From Hymenobacter sublimis (GTDB taxonomy: Bacteria; Bacteroidota; Bacteroidia; Cytophagales; Hymenobacteraceae), in NCBI RefSeq assembly GCF_023101345.1, contig NZ_CP095848.1, positions 2,169,501-2,233,500 on the forward strand: 64,000 bases of DNA, given 5' to 3'. The notes beneath the pieces were generated by a model that was given only the letters and a program-made list of their open reading frames with translations, was not told the DNA's origin and searched no databases. Positions 18,712 through 25,778 of this stretch are shown here, piece by piece. Numbering within the stretch: the stretch's first letter is position 1; each line of letters begins with the position of its first letter. The position numbers and the translations under genes were made by a program.

Positions 18712-19116
18712 ATGGCTCTACAAGGCAATCCGGGCCGGATTGCGCGCCCGTACGTGGCGCCTATGACCCAGCATTCTGCCTTACCAGAGGATGGAACCAC
18801 CCACCTCCCCATTGCTCCCAAAGTAGCCCTGCGCGACTTGTACCGGGTGGCCCGCCGCCTGCATTTCACTGACCCCTACGCCCCCGCCCGCCTAACCCGT
18901 ATTGCCGATCAGGCCGAGTATTTTCTGCACGCATGGCCCGCCGAGGAGTGGCCCCAGGCCCTGCACTCGGGCCAGGCCTTGCCCTCCCGCTCCGTACTGC
19001 TGGCCTGGGTGGCCGCGGCCAAACGCGAGGCGGCGCTGGCCGCCGTGCCGTGGTCGTATGCCAGTTGGCAGCGGGTTGCCACCATGGTGCTGGCGGCGCT
19101 GGCACCTTTTACTTAG
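18712..19116 (+). CDS. Hypothetical protein
   Basis: Encodes 134 residues; an internal ATG at 18763 would give a shorter 117-residue form and cannot be excluded. No family recognised. The central part, VALRDLYRVARRLHFTDPYAPARLTRIADQAE, is predicted helical, and the end is alanine- and tryptophan-rich. Upstream DNA (18655-18711) is AT-rich, as a promoter would be. It lies between an unknown gene and an insertion sequence that starts 118 bases downstream. Confidence 0.5.
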   Translation: MALQGNPGRIARPYVAPMTQHSALPEDGTTHLPIAPKVALRDLYRVARRLHFTDPYAPARLTRIADQAEYFLHAWPAEEWPQALHSGQALPSRSVLLAWVAAAKREAALAAVPWSYASWQRVATMVLAALAPFT

Positions 19117-19241
19117 CCAGCAACATTTTATGGTTCAGCAGGTTATGTGTAGCGTCATCCGTACCGCGCGGGGCTGGTAGGGTAGCGGCGGCCCCGAAAG
19201 CAACCCTTCAGCTGTCAACCTGCGTAGGTGACTAGGAAGTG

Positions 19242-19670
19242 TTAACAGTCACGCAACCAGAGTACGGTTGCGGCCAAGTAAATGAACGCCAGAAAATGCG
19301 CATCCAGCTTTTCATACCGAGTGGCCAGCCGGCGAAACTGCTTGAGGCGGCTGAACAGTCGTTCGACAGGGTGGCGCTGGGCGTAGCGCACCGCGTCGTA
19401 GGGGCGCGGGTGGCGGCGCTTGCGCCGGGGCGGGATGACGGCTTGCGTGCCGCGGCGGGCAAGTTCGGCCACGAGCGGGTCGGAATCGTACCCGCGGTCG
19501 GCGATGAGCCAGTCCGGGGTGAGGCCCGCGAGCAACGGCAACGCCTGCGGGGCGTCGTGGCGCTGGCCGGCCGTGAGCCGGCACCGCCGCAAGCGGCCGC
19601 GCGCATCAGCCGCTACATGCATCTTGGTAGTGAGCCCGCCGCGACTGCGCCCGAGGGCTTGTGGTCCGTT
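19242..19670 (-). CDS. IS5-family transposase, ORFB (frameshifted catalytic part)
   Basis: Read after a -1 shift at the A7 tract (19669-19675), giving 142 further residues and a fused product of about 251. It carries the second catalytic aspartate in LIADRGYDSD and the glutamate in HPVERLFSRLKQF, the Y-(2)-R-(3)-E-(6)-K signature of IS4/IS5 DDE transposases. The frame stays open back to 20021 but the part before the shift is not protein-like. The TAA stop at 19242-19244 lies inside the left inverted repeat. Confidence 0.88.
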   Translation of the reverse strand, partial: NGPQALGRSRGGLTTKMHVAADARGRLRRCRLTAGQRHDAPQALPLLAGLTPDWLIADRGYDSDPLVAELARRGTQAVIPPRRKRRHPRPYDAVRYAQRHPVERLFSRLKQFRRLATRYEKLDAHFLAFIYLAATVLWLRDC

Positions 19671-19996
19671 TTTTTGCGCGCCCCCGACGCATGCTGGTGC
19701 GCCCGCACCGTCGTCGAGTCGACCAACAGCGTGTGCAGCGCGGCCTCGTCCTGCACCGCTTCGAACACGCGTTGCCACACGCCCGAACGGGCCCAACGCT
19801 GGAAACGTGTGTACGTCGTGTGCCAGTTGCCGCGCGCGGCCGGCAAGGCCCGCCAGCGCGCGCCGTTGCGGGCCAACCACAACACAGCCTCCACAAACTG
19901 TCGGTTGTCGCGTCCCCGGCCTCCGCTCGTGCCCGCACGGCCCGGCAACAGCGGCGCCAGCCGCCTCCACTGCGCATCCGTCAACATCTGCTCCAT
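19613..19996 (-). CDS. IS5-family transposase, ORFA
   Basis: Encodes 127 residues if read without frameshift. It begins MEQMLTDAQWRRLAPLLPG, the DUF4096-type N-terminal domain of IS5-group transposases, and contains the first catalytic aspartate in LLVDSTTVRAHQHA. After about residue 109 the frame meets the slippery A7 tract; ribosomes that shift by -1 there read ORFB, while those that do not stop soon after at 19613. The unshifted end is not conserved. Confidence 0.88.
   Translation of the reverse strand: MEQMLTDAQWRRLAPLLPGRAGTSGGRGRDNRQFVEAVLWLARNGARWRALPAARGNWHTTYTRFQRWARSGVWQRVFEAVQDEAALHTLLVDSTTVRAHQHASGARKKTDHKPSGAVAAGSLPRCM
19669..19675 (-). other. Slippery A7 site for -1 programmed frameshifting
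   Basis: Seven A residues on the minus strand within CGC-AAA-AAA-ACG. Reading AAA-AAA then stepping back one base gives AAC-GGA and joins ORFA to ORFB of the transposase. This is the arrangement used by IS427-group elements; transcriptional slippage on the A run is an alternative. Confidence 0.8.
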
Positions 19997-20089
19997 ACTG
20001 CAAGGTAATCACTGTTAACACTTCCTAATTCCTTGCCTATCATATTATAGTCTCAGAAGGCACTGTTCTACCTAAATGCTACTGCTTGT

Positions 20090-20428
20090 ATGGACTATTC
20101 TCTGCCTACTGCTCAGCTTCAACAGCTTCGCTCAGAGCTACCCTCTTTACAAAATGACCGGCCGGCCGATCAGCAGCAACTGCAACATGCCATGCAGTTT
20201 TTCATTGATGAGATTTTCTCCCTCCCGCACGGGCGTTTTTTGCACCTCGACGGGCCTGCCCTCCGACAGCAGTTTGCTCACCTGGACACCTTGCATCAGC
20301 AGTTAGAACAAGGCCACCTGCACTTAAATCAGCCCCACGATTGGCAATTGATCATGCAGCAGATGTTGCTGGTCCTGGATAAAGTACTGGCCGCTGAGGC
20401 AACGCATCAGCTGGGAAAAAGTCATTAA
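20090..20428 (+). CDS. Hypothetical protein next to the insertion sequence
   Basis: Encodes 112 residues rich in glutamine, leucine and histidine, predicted helical, with no recognised family. It starts 63 bases after the insertion sequence. No signal peptide. Its 3' end abuts a decayed acetyltransferase fragment in another frame. It may be a genuine small gene or an open frame within a decaying region. Confidence 0.45.
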   Translation: MDYSLPTAQLQQLRSELPSLQNDRPADQQQLQHAMQFFIDEIFSLPHGRFLHLDGPALRQQFAHLDTLHQQLEQGHLHLNQPHDWQLIMQQMLLVLDKVLAAEATHQLGKSH

Positions 20429-20453
20429 TAAGCCCCTGCTTGTGTCGCCTAGG

Positions 20454-20609
20454 GGTCGCCCAGTATGGCTTTTAGTCTGGGAGAAAAACCTGCGAGCTAT
20501 CCGGTTTTATGAGGAAAACGGCTTCGTTACACATGGTAAGCACGTGTTTGCGTTGGGTGATGGCGAGCAAACCGACTTCTTGATGAAGCATCCCCTGGTA
20601 AGCGCCTAA
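20454..20609 (+). pseudogene. GNAT acetyltransferase remnant (C-terminal part only)
   Basis: Translated from 20454 the frame reads RGRPVWLLVWEKNLRAIRFY, then EENGFVTHGKHVFALGDG and EQTDFLMKHPLVSA before TAA at 20607-20609. WLLVWEKNLRAIRFYEENGF is the hallmark last motif of GCN5-related acetyltransferases. There is no N-terminal part: upstream the frame runs into non-homologous DNA at the end of the hypothetical gene, and no start codon is suitable. It is therefore a truncated relic, about 50 of an expected 160-180 residues, some 430 bases from the insertion sequence. Confidence 0.78.
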
Positions 20610-20663
20610 CCCCTGAAATCCGTTTTCCAAAACAGGACTTTAGGAGTTAGGCTGTTGGCTTGC

Positions 20664-20710
20664 AAAGCTGATCCGTCGTTCCACCAAATGGTAGGCGCCT
20701 GATCAGCTTT
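20664..20710. terminator. Possible terminator hairpin
   Basis: AAAGCTGATC (20664-20673) pairs with GATCAGCTTT (20701-20710) over a 27-base loop, with T-rich sequence following. It may end the relic acetyltransferase transcript or insulate the downstream lipoprotein gene. Confidence 0.4.
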
Positions 20711-20773
20711 CTTCCTTAATGCAATAGGGCCGCTTATCCCCTTTCCCATTGCTTACCGTTCATCACCCGTAGC

Positions 20774-21184
20774 ATGCCCCGATTTCTATCCTTCCTACTA
20801 CTGAATCTGACCTTACTCACGGCCGCTTGTCAGAAAGAGGATGCCAAGCCGGCCGAAGCACCGCTCGAAGGCCGCTGGACTCCAGACAGTTCCTTTGATT
20901 ATAACTATTCCGCTACGGGTGCTTTCGTGAGCAAAACCAGCATCACGGTTACGCCGAACTTCTACCTGCGTATCACGCCCGATTCGCTCAGCTACCGCGC
21001 CACCGTGGGCAATTATTCACTCGGTCATTACAAGCTATTCCGCCAAGACAAAAACCTGACTTTTGGGCGGTTATCCTGCACCATTATGGAGTTAACGGAC
21101 CATAAACTGGTGCTTCACTTCAAGGCTCTGGGCGTGCCACCGGGAGGTGCTTACACCGAGCAGGAAGACGTTTACACACGTTAA
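20774..21184 (+). CDS. Small lipoprotein, lipocalin-like
   Basis: Encodes 136 residues. The N-terminus MPRFLSFLLLNLTLLTAAC ends in a lipobox, so the protein should be acylated at Cys19 and anchored in the inner or outer membrane. The mature part has alternating beta strands starting LEGRWTPDS, reminiscent of Bacteroidota lipocalin-like (DUF4923-type) domains where the first motif is GxW. No operon partner. Function unknown. Confidence 0.72.
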   Translation: MPRFLSFLLLNLTLLTAACQKEDAKPAEAPLEGRWTPDSSFDYNYSATGAFVSKTSITVTPNFYLRITPDSLSYRATVGNYSLGHYKLFRQDKNLTFGRLSCTIMELTDHKLVLHFKALGVPPGGAYTEQEDVYTR

Positions 21185-21292
21185 AACATCCAGCTCTCAA
21201 CGGCTACCTCGTTTCTCCTACTGAGCCTTCCGTATTTGTTCTGCGAGTTGCAACCAAGGTTAGCAGGAACGGTCCAAGCCGACTTATCTTCC

Positions 21293-22588
21293 TCAAGCCC
21301 GAATCCAGAGCAAGTCTTCCCACCGGGTGGTGTAGGCAGATGTCTGGAACTGATGCTGTCCGGCCCAGGGCGCCGGGCCTCGCTCCCGGGGCACAGCCGC
21401 GGCAAAGCGCACGGCCCCCTTGCCAAAGCGCTGGTTGACTTTATCCAGTTCTGCCATGAGCGAGGCCCGGCGTTCGGCTTGCTCGTTAGGCTCAAACAGG
21501 AGAAGTTGCTGCTGGCCCGCTGTTTCTAGCCCGTCCAGCAGCACCCCGGCCTTCTTGTATACCCCACCCGGCTCCCAGATGCGCTTCAAGCCCACCCGGG
21601 CGTGGCGCAGCAGTTCTGTAGTGTCGCTAGTAGCTAAAGGTAGCGTCAGCACGGCCGAGCGCGTGTGCGGGGGCGGTTCCGTGCCATACCGGCTTTTGCT
21701 GATGAAGACCGTCAGCATGTTGACGGCCGAACCTTGCCGGCGCAGCTTCTCGGCTGCCTTGGAAGCAAAGTGCGCCACGGCGGCTTGCACAATATGAAAG
21801 TCTGAGAGCGGCTGGCCGAAGGTGCGGGTGTAGGCTATGCTCTTGCGGCTCGGGCCTCCGTCCTCGCTTGAAGCCAGCTGCTGGCACGGCGTGCCCTGCA
21901 GCTCGCGCACCAGGCGCGCGCCCACAACCCCACCCAACTGCTTGCGGGCCCAGCCCTCGCTCTGGCCCGCTAGCTGCGCAGCCGTAATAATGCCCTGATT
22001 CCAAAGCTTCTGGGTGTGCTGTTTCCCAATGCCCCACACCTCCTCCACCGGGGTCTGCTCTAGGGCCCACTGCCTGCACTGCTCCGTATTTAAATAGAGT
22101 AGTCCTTCTAGAGAGGGCGTTTTCTTAGCCAAACGGTTGGCCAGCTTGGCCAGGGTTTTGGTGGGGGCAATACCGATGCAAACGGGAATGTGGGTGCGCC
22201 GCTTGATTTCCTGCTTCCACGCCTGGGCCAATTTGCTCAAGTCGCCCTGGTACGCTTCCATACCGTGCAAGTCCAGAAAGCACTCGTCAATGGAGTACAT
22301 CTCTACCTCCGGAACCACGGAACTCAGGTAGTGCAGCACGCGGGCCGACATGTCCCCATACAGGGCATAGTTGCTGGAAAATACGCGCACGTCGTGTTGC
22401 TGAATCAGGGGTTTTATCTTGAAGTAAGGCTCCCCCATTTTCAGGCCCAGGGCCTTGGCCTCGGCGCTACGGGAAATCAAGCAGCCATCATTGTTACTCA
22501 ACACTACCACGGGTCTACCCTCCAGCTGGGGCTGAAAGGCCTGCTCACAGCTCACGTAGAAGTTATTGCAATCAACTAACGCGAACAT
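21293..22588 (-). CDS. umuC: Y-family DNA polymerase V catalytic subunit
   Basis: Encodes 431 residues of UmuC, the error-prone translesion polymerase of the SOS response. Catalytic carboxylates are visible in MFALVDCNNFYVSCEQAF at the N-terminus and in MYSIDECFLDL near residue 100. Helix-hairpin-helix and little-finger domains follow (VWGIGKQHTQKL, SRYGT), and a C-terminal extension from about 370 carries LLLFEPNEQAERR, where QQQLLLF looks like a beta-clamp binding motif. It is translationally coupled to the upstream umuD gene, with which it overlaps by 17 bases. Confidence 0.95.
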   Translation of the reverse strand: MFALVDCNNFYVSCEQAFQPQLEGRPVVVLSNNDGCLISRSAEAKALGLKMGEPYFKIKPLIQQHDVRVFSSNYALYGDMSARVLHYLSSVVPEVEMYSIDECFLDLHGMEAYQGDLSKLAQAWKQEIKRRTHIPVCIGIAPTKTLAKLANRLAKKTPSLEGLLYLNTEQCRQWALEQTPVEEVWGIGKQHTQKLWNQGIITAAQLAGQSEGWARKQLGGVVGARLVRELQGTPCQQLASSEDGGPSRKSIAYTRTFGQPLSDFHIVQAAVAHFASKAAEKLRRQGSAVNMLTVFISKSRYGTEPPPHTRSAVLTLPLATSDTTELLRHARVGLKRIWEPGGVYKKAGVLLDGLETAGQQQLLLFEPNEQAERRASLMAELDKVNQRFGKGAVRFAAAVPRERGPAPWAGQHQFQTSAYTTRWEDLLWIRA

Positions 22589-23039
22589 GGGCGGAGAGCC
22601 GGCCGCGCCGGATTTCGGTTACTACGTGCGTGACCACACCCCACACGTCAAACAAATCGGGCTCCGTGATGGCGCGCTCCGGGTAAGAAGGATTATCCGG
22701 CACCAGAAACCAGGCCTCGCCCGCGCGTTTCACCAGGCGCTTGACCGTGAACTGGCCTTCCACCACGGCAATAACCACATCGCCGGACAGAGCCCGCAGT
22801 TGGCAGTCCACAGCCAGCAGAGCTCCGTCACGAATTCCGGACTCGCCACCCGTCATGGAGTCGCCCATCACGCGCACCAGGTAGGTGGAATCGGGATGGG
22901 GTAGCAGTAGGCGGTTCAAGTCGAGCTTCTCCCCGCGGTGGTCTTCGGCTGGGGAAGGAAAGCCCGCGGGCACCATCGAATCAAAGAACGTTAGCCACAG
23001 AGGCCGGCGAGTAACTGGGACAAAAAGCACTTCACACAT
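22572..23039 (-). CDS. umuD: UmuD-like S24 peptidase
   Basis: Encodes 155 residues from the ATG at 23039; upstream in-frame ATG at 23066 is within the promoter region. Self-cleaving LexA-like S24 peptidase, the partner of UmuC. The cleavage pair Ala-Gly is in VPAGFPSPAEDH, the catalytic serine in MGDSMTGGESGIRDG and the lysine in GQFTVKRLV. RecA-dependent self-cleavage is expected to convert UmuD to UmuD'. Forms an operon with umuC. An inverted repeat at 23066-23080 overlaps the predicted promoter. Confidence 0.94.
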   Translation of the reverse strand: MCEVLFVPVTRRPLWLTFFDSMVPAGFPSPAEDHRGEKLDLNRLLLPHPDSTYLVRVMGDSMTGGESGIRDGALLAVDCQLRALSGDVVIAVVEGQFTVKRLVKRAGEAWFLVPDNPSYPERAITEPDLFDVWGVVTHVVTEIRRGRLSAHVRVS

Positions 23040-23063
23040 ACCAAACAACAAACTGGTTTGCTG

Positions 23064-23080
23064 CAAGTATACGACATACT
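23064..23080 (-). promoter_or_regulatory. umuDC promoter with overlapping dyad (candidate SOS operator)
   Basis: AGTAT (23066-23070) and ATACT (23076-23080) form a 5+5 inverted repeat with a 5-base spacer. On the minus strand TATACTTG (23064-23071) is a one-mismatch match to the Bacteroidota -7 box TAnnTTTG, about 25 bases before umuD, and overlaps the dyad. A repressor such as LexA or an S24 regulator would compete with polymerase there. Confidence 0.5.
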
Positions 23081-23193
23081 AATAATTTTAGCTATTATTT
23101 TACTAATTCTGTTAGCCAAAGAAAAGAAAGTAAAAAATTTGAATTGACCTTTTCATTGAGAAAAACCAATGTAGATGACTAGCGAAAACGCAA

Positions 23194-23223
23194 AAAAAGC
23201 CGCCCCACCCGGAACGGCTTTTT
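23194..23223 (-). terminator. Terminator of glnN
   Basis: AAAAAGCCG (23194-23202) pairs with CGGCTTTTT (23215-23223) across a 12-base loop. On the minus strand it lies about 60 bases after the glnN stop codon. Confidence 0.75.
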
Positions 23224-23282
23224 CTAAAATCGGAGCGCGGAGAAAATTCCCACCCAACTCCGGCCCGATTCTGACCCTGGAC

Positions 23283-25472
23283 TTAGTGCCGGAACAATAG
23301 TTCGCGGTACTTTACCAGGGGCCAGTCCTCATCGGCCACCATCAGCTCCAGCTTATCAACGGAGCGGCGAATGGTGTCGAAATGCGTCTTGACGGTGTCA
23401 CAGTAGGCCACAGCCCGCTCGCGCGTATCGTCAATTTTGTTAGCCACTTTGCGCGCGTTGGTCATCTCATCTACCTGGGTTTTGATGGTAGAAATGTGCC
23501 GCGAAATGGCTTTGATAGTGTTTACGGTTACTTCCGAATTCTCGTCGTCGAGGCCTAGTTCCCGCAGACCGCGTACGTTAGTAATCAGTTTGGTCTGGTA
23601 AGCAACCGCCGTAGGGATGATATGGTTCACGGCTAGGTCACCCATTACGCGGCTTTCAATCTGGATTTTCTTGATGTAGTCCTCCAGCAGAATCTCGTGG
23701 CGGGCGTGTAGCTCCACGTGGGAGAAGATGCGGTGGCGCTCAAACAAGGAGGCGGCATCTTCCTGAATAATAGCGTCCAGAGCCTGGGGGGTAGTGGGCA
23801 CGTTGGCCAAGCCGCGGGCGGCCGCCTCGTCCTTCCACTCGTCGGAGTAGCCGTTGCCCTCGAAGCGGATGTTCTTGGAGCTAATAACGTACTCGCGCAG
23901 CACGTCTACAATGGCTACCTCCTTTTTCTTGCCCTGCTCAATGAGCTTATCAACCGACTGTTTGAAGTCGATGAGCTGCTCGGCCACGATGGTGTTGAGC
24001 GTAGTCATGGCCGACGAAGAGTTGGCGGAGGAGCCCACGGCGCGGAACTCGAACTTGTTGCCGGTGAAGGCGAAGGGCGAGGTGCGGTTCCGGTCGGTGT
24101 TGTCGAGCAGAATGGCCGGAATCTTATCGATGCCGAGCTTGAGGTAAATGTTGTCGCCCTTGTCCAGGGGCACTTTGGCCGTGCGCTCCAATTCATCCAG
24201 CACCGAGTCGAGCATCGAACCCACGAACACCGACATGATGGCGGGCGGCGCTTCGTTAGCCCCGAGGCGGTGGTCGTTGCTGGCGGAGGCGATGCTGGCG
24301 CGCAGTAGCTCCCCGTAGCGGTGTACGGCCTTAATGGTAGTAATGAAGAAGGCGAGGAACTGGAGGTTTTCCTTGGGGCGGCGGCCGGGAGCCAGCAGGT
24401 TCACGCCCGTATCGGTGCTCATGGCCCAGTTGTTATGCTTGCCCGAGCCGTTAACGCCCGCAAACGGCTTCTCGTGCAGCAGCACCTTGAAGTTGTGCTT
24501 GTCGGCCACGCGCTCCATGATGTCCATGAGCAGCTGGTTGTGGTCGACGGCCAGGTTGGCGTCCTCAAAAGTCGGGGCGCACTCGAACTGGTGGGGTGCT
24601 ACCTCGTTGTGGCGGGTGCGGAGCGGAATGCCGAGCTTGTTAGACTCTTCCTCGAAGTCCAGCATGTAGGCGTGCACGCGGGCCGGAATCGAGCCGAAAT
24701 AGTGGTCTTCGAGCTGCTGCCCTTTGGCCGGCGCGTGGCCGAACAGGGTGCGGCCGGTCATCACCAGGTCGGGGCGGGCGTTGTACAAGGCGCGGTCTAC
24801 CAGGAAGTATTCCTGCTCGATGCCTAGGGTCGTGTGCACGCGCTGTACGTCCTTGTCGAAGTACTGGCACACGTCCACGGCGGCCTTTTCCAGGGCAGCC
24901 AGCGACTTCAGCAACGGAGCTTTATAGTCGAGGGCTTCGCCGGTATACGCCACGAAGATGGTCGGGATGCACAAGGTTTTGGCCCCGGCGGTTTCAATAA
25001 TGAAAGCGGGCGAAGTGGGGTCCCAGGCGGTGTACCCACGCGCCTCGAAGGTGTTGCGGATGCCGCCGTTTGGAAAGGAGGAAGCATCGGGCTCCTGCTG
25101 CACCAGGGCCGAGCCCTTAAAGTTCTCAATTGGCCGACCGTCGGAGTTCAGGTCGAAAAAGGAATCGTGCTTTTCGGCGGTAGCGCCGGTCAGGGGCTGA
25201 AACCAGTGCGTGTAGTGGGTAGCGCCCTTGGCCATGGCCCAGGTTTTCATGGCCGAAGCCACGGCGTCGGCTACGCTACGCTCCACGGGCGAGCCTTGCT
25301 TAATGGCAGCCTGCAACTTCTTGAAGTACTCGCCGGGCATGGTAGCCCGCATGGCATCCAGGTTGAAAACGTTTTTGCCAAACGTCTCGGAACGACGCTC
25401 GCCGGCAATGGTAACGGCCAGCGGCTCGCGCTGATCTACTAGTTCAAGAGCTTTAAAGCGAAGAATTGCCAT
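23283..25472 (-). CDS. glnN: Glutamine synthetase type III
   Basis: Encodes 729 residues from the ATG at 25472 (MAILRFKALELVD); the frame is open 21 codons further upstream. It makes glutamine from glutamate, ammonia and ATP and is the GSIII class typical of Bacteroidota and some cyanobacteria, about 720-730 residues, against about 470 for GSI. Diagnostic parts: the GSIII N-terminal domain, EQEYFLVDRALYNARPDL near 236, NEVAPHQFECAP, HEKPFAGVNGSGKHNNW, and NRTSPFAFTGNKFEFRAVGSS. The C-terminal helical segment has coiled-coil character. A TTG-N21-TACCTTTG promoter lies at 25514-25545 on the minus strand. The gene has its own terminator and is monocistronic. Confidence 0.97.
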   Translation of the reverse strand: MAILRFKALELVDQREPLAVTIAGERRSETFGKNVFNLDAMRATMPGEYFKKLQAAIKQGSPVERSVADAVASAMKTWAMAKGATHYTHWFQPLTGATAEKHDSFFDLNSDGRPIENFKGSALVQQEPDASSFPNGGIRNTFEARGYTAWDPTSPAFIIETAGAKTLCIPTIFVAYTGEALDYKAPLLKSLAALEKAAVDVCQYFDKDVQRVHTTLGIEQEYFLVDRALYNARPDLVMTGRTLFGHAPAKGQQLEDHYFGSIPARVHAYMLDFEEESNKLGIPLRTRHNEVAPHQFECAPTFEDANLAVDHNQLLMDIMERVADKHNFKVLLHEKPFAGVNGSGKHNNWAMSTDTGVNLLAPGRRPKENLQFLAFFITTIKAVHRYGELLRASIASASNDHRLGANEAPPAIMSVFVGSMLDSVLDELERTAKVPLDKGDNIYLKLGIDKIPAILLDNTDRNRTSPFAFTGNKFEFRAVGSSANSSSAMTTLNTIVAEQLIDFKQSVDKLIEQGKKKEVAIVDVLREYVISSKNIRFEGNGYSDEWKDEAAARGLANVPTTPQALDAIIQEDAASLFERHRIFSHVELHARHEILLEDYIKKIQIESRVMGDLAVNHIIPTAVAYQTKLITNVRGLRELGLDDENSEVTVNTIKAISRHISTIKTQVDEMTNARKVANKIDDTRERAVAYCDTVKTHFDTIRRSVDKLELMVADEDWPLVKYRELLFRH

Positions 25473-25513
25473 GCTAGAGTTAGGCGTGAAGTAACTTTCA
25501 AGGATTATGAAGG

Positions 25514-25545
25514 CAAAGGTAGAAGGTAATACCAACCTTTCGCAA
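25514..25545 (-). promoter_or_regulatory. glnN promoter
   Basis: On the minus strand TTG (25543-25545), 21 bases, TACCTTTG (25514-25521): both elements and the spacing fit the Bacteroidota consensus TTG-N17-23-TAnnTTTG. The ATG is 41 bases downstream. Confidence 0.75.
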
Positions 25546-25766
25546 TACCCCCTTCATTTTTTACCCCACTTTCGACAAAAGACCATATTTTACCTGTCAC
25601 CCCATCTAATTTCTAGACCATTTCAGCAAAAATATGCTTGTCTTTAGAAAGTATGGCATTGGCTTTCGCACCGCCTAGTTCTATTACCGCTCACCTATCA
25701 CGTAGGGCATCCGTTCAGGAGATGTTCAAATTTGCCTGACGGAATAAGGAGCTGGGGCGGGTCAAC
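25546..25766. other. Gap between divergent glnN and the sulfatase gene
   Basis: Part of a 306-base gap between the two start codons. Beyond the glnN promoter and the box of the next gene I see no gene, hairpin or repeat element. It is AT-rich from 25550 to 25690. Confidence 0.45.
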
Positions 25767-25774
25767 TACCTTTG
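25767..25774 (+). promoter_or_regulatory. -7 box immediately before a GTG start
   Basis: TACCTTTG matches TAnnTTTG exactly and its last base is 5 bases before the GTG at 25779. Transcription would begin at or next to the start codon, so the mRNA is probably leaderless. The nearest TTG upstream is 32 bases away, too far for a normal -33 element. Confidence 0.65.
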
Positions 25775-25778
25775 CGGG

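Larger units (their letters stand above)
19233..20027 (-). mobile_element. IS5-family (IS427-like) insertion sequence, intact
   Basis: Terminal inverted repeats GGAAGTGTTAACAGT at 19235-19249 and its complement at 20011-20025 are perfect over 15 bases, flanked by TA on both sides (19233-19234 and 20026-20027), taken as the target duplication. The element is 791 bp. It encodes a transposase in two overlapping minus-strand frames joined by a -1 shift at an A7 tract. Perfect ends and intact frames suggest a recent insertion and an element that may still be active. Confidence 0.92.

Noticed and set aside
19239..20028. Two long plus-strand open frames over the insertion sequence
   Set aside because: Both are antisense to the transposase, whose catalytic motifs are clear on the minus strand.
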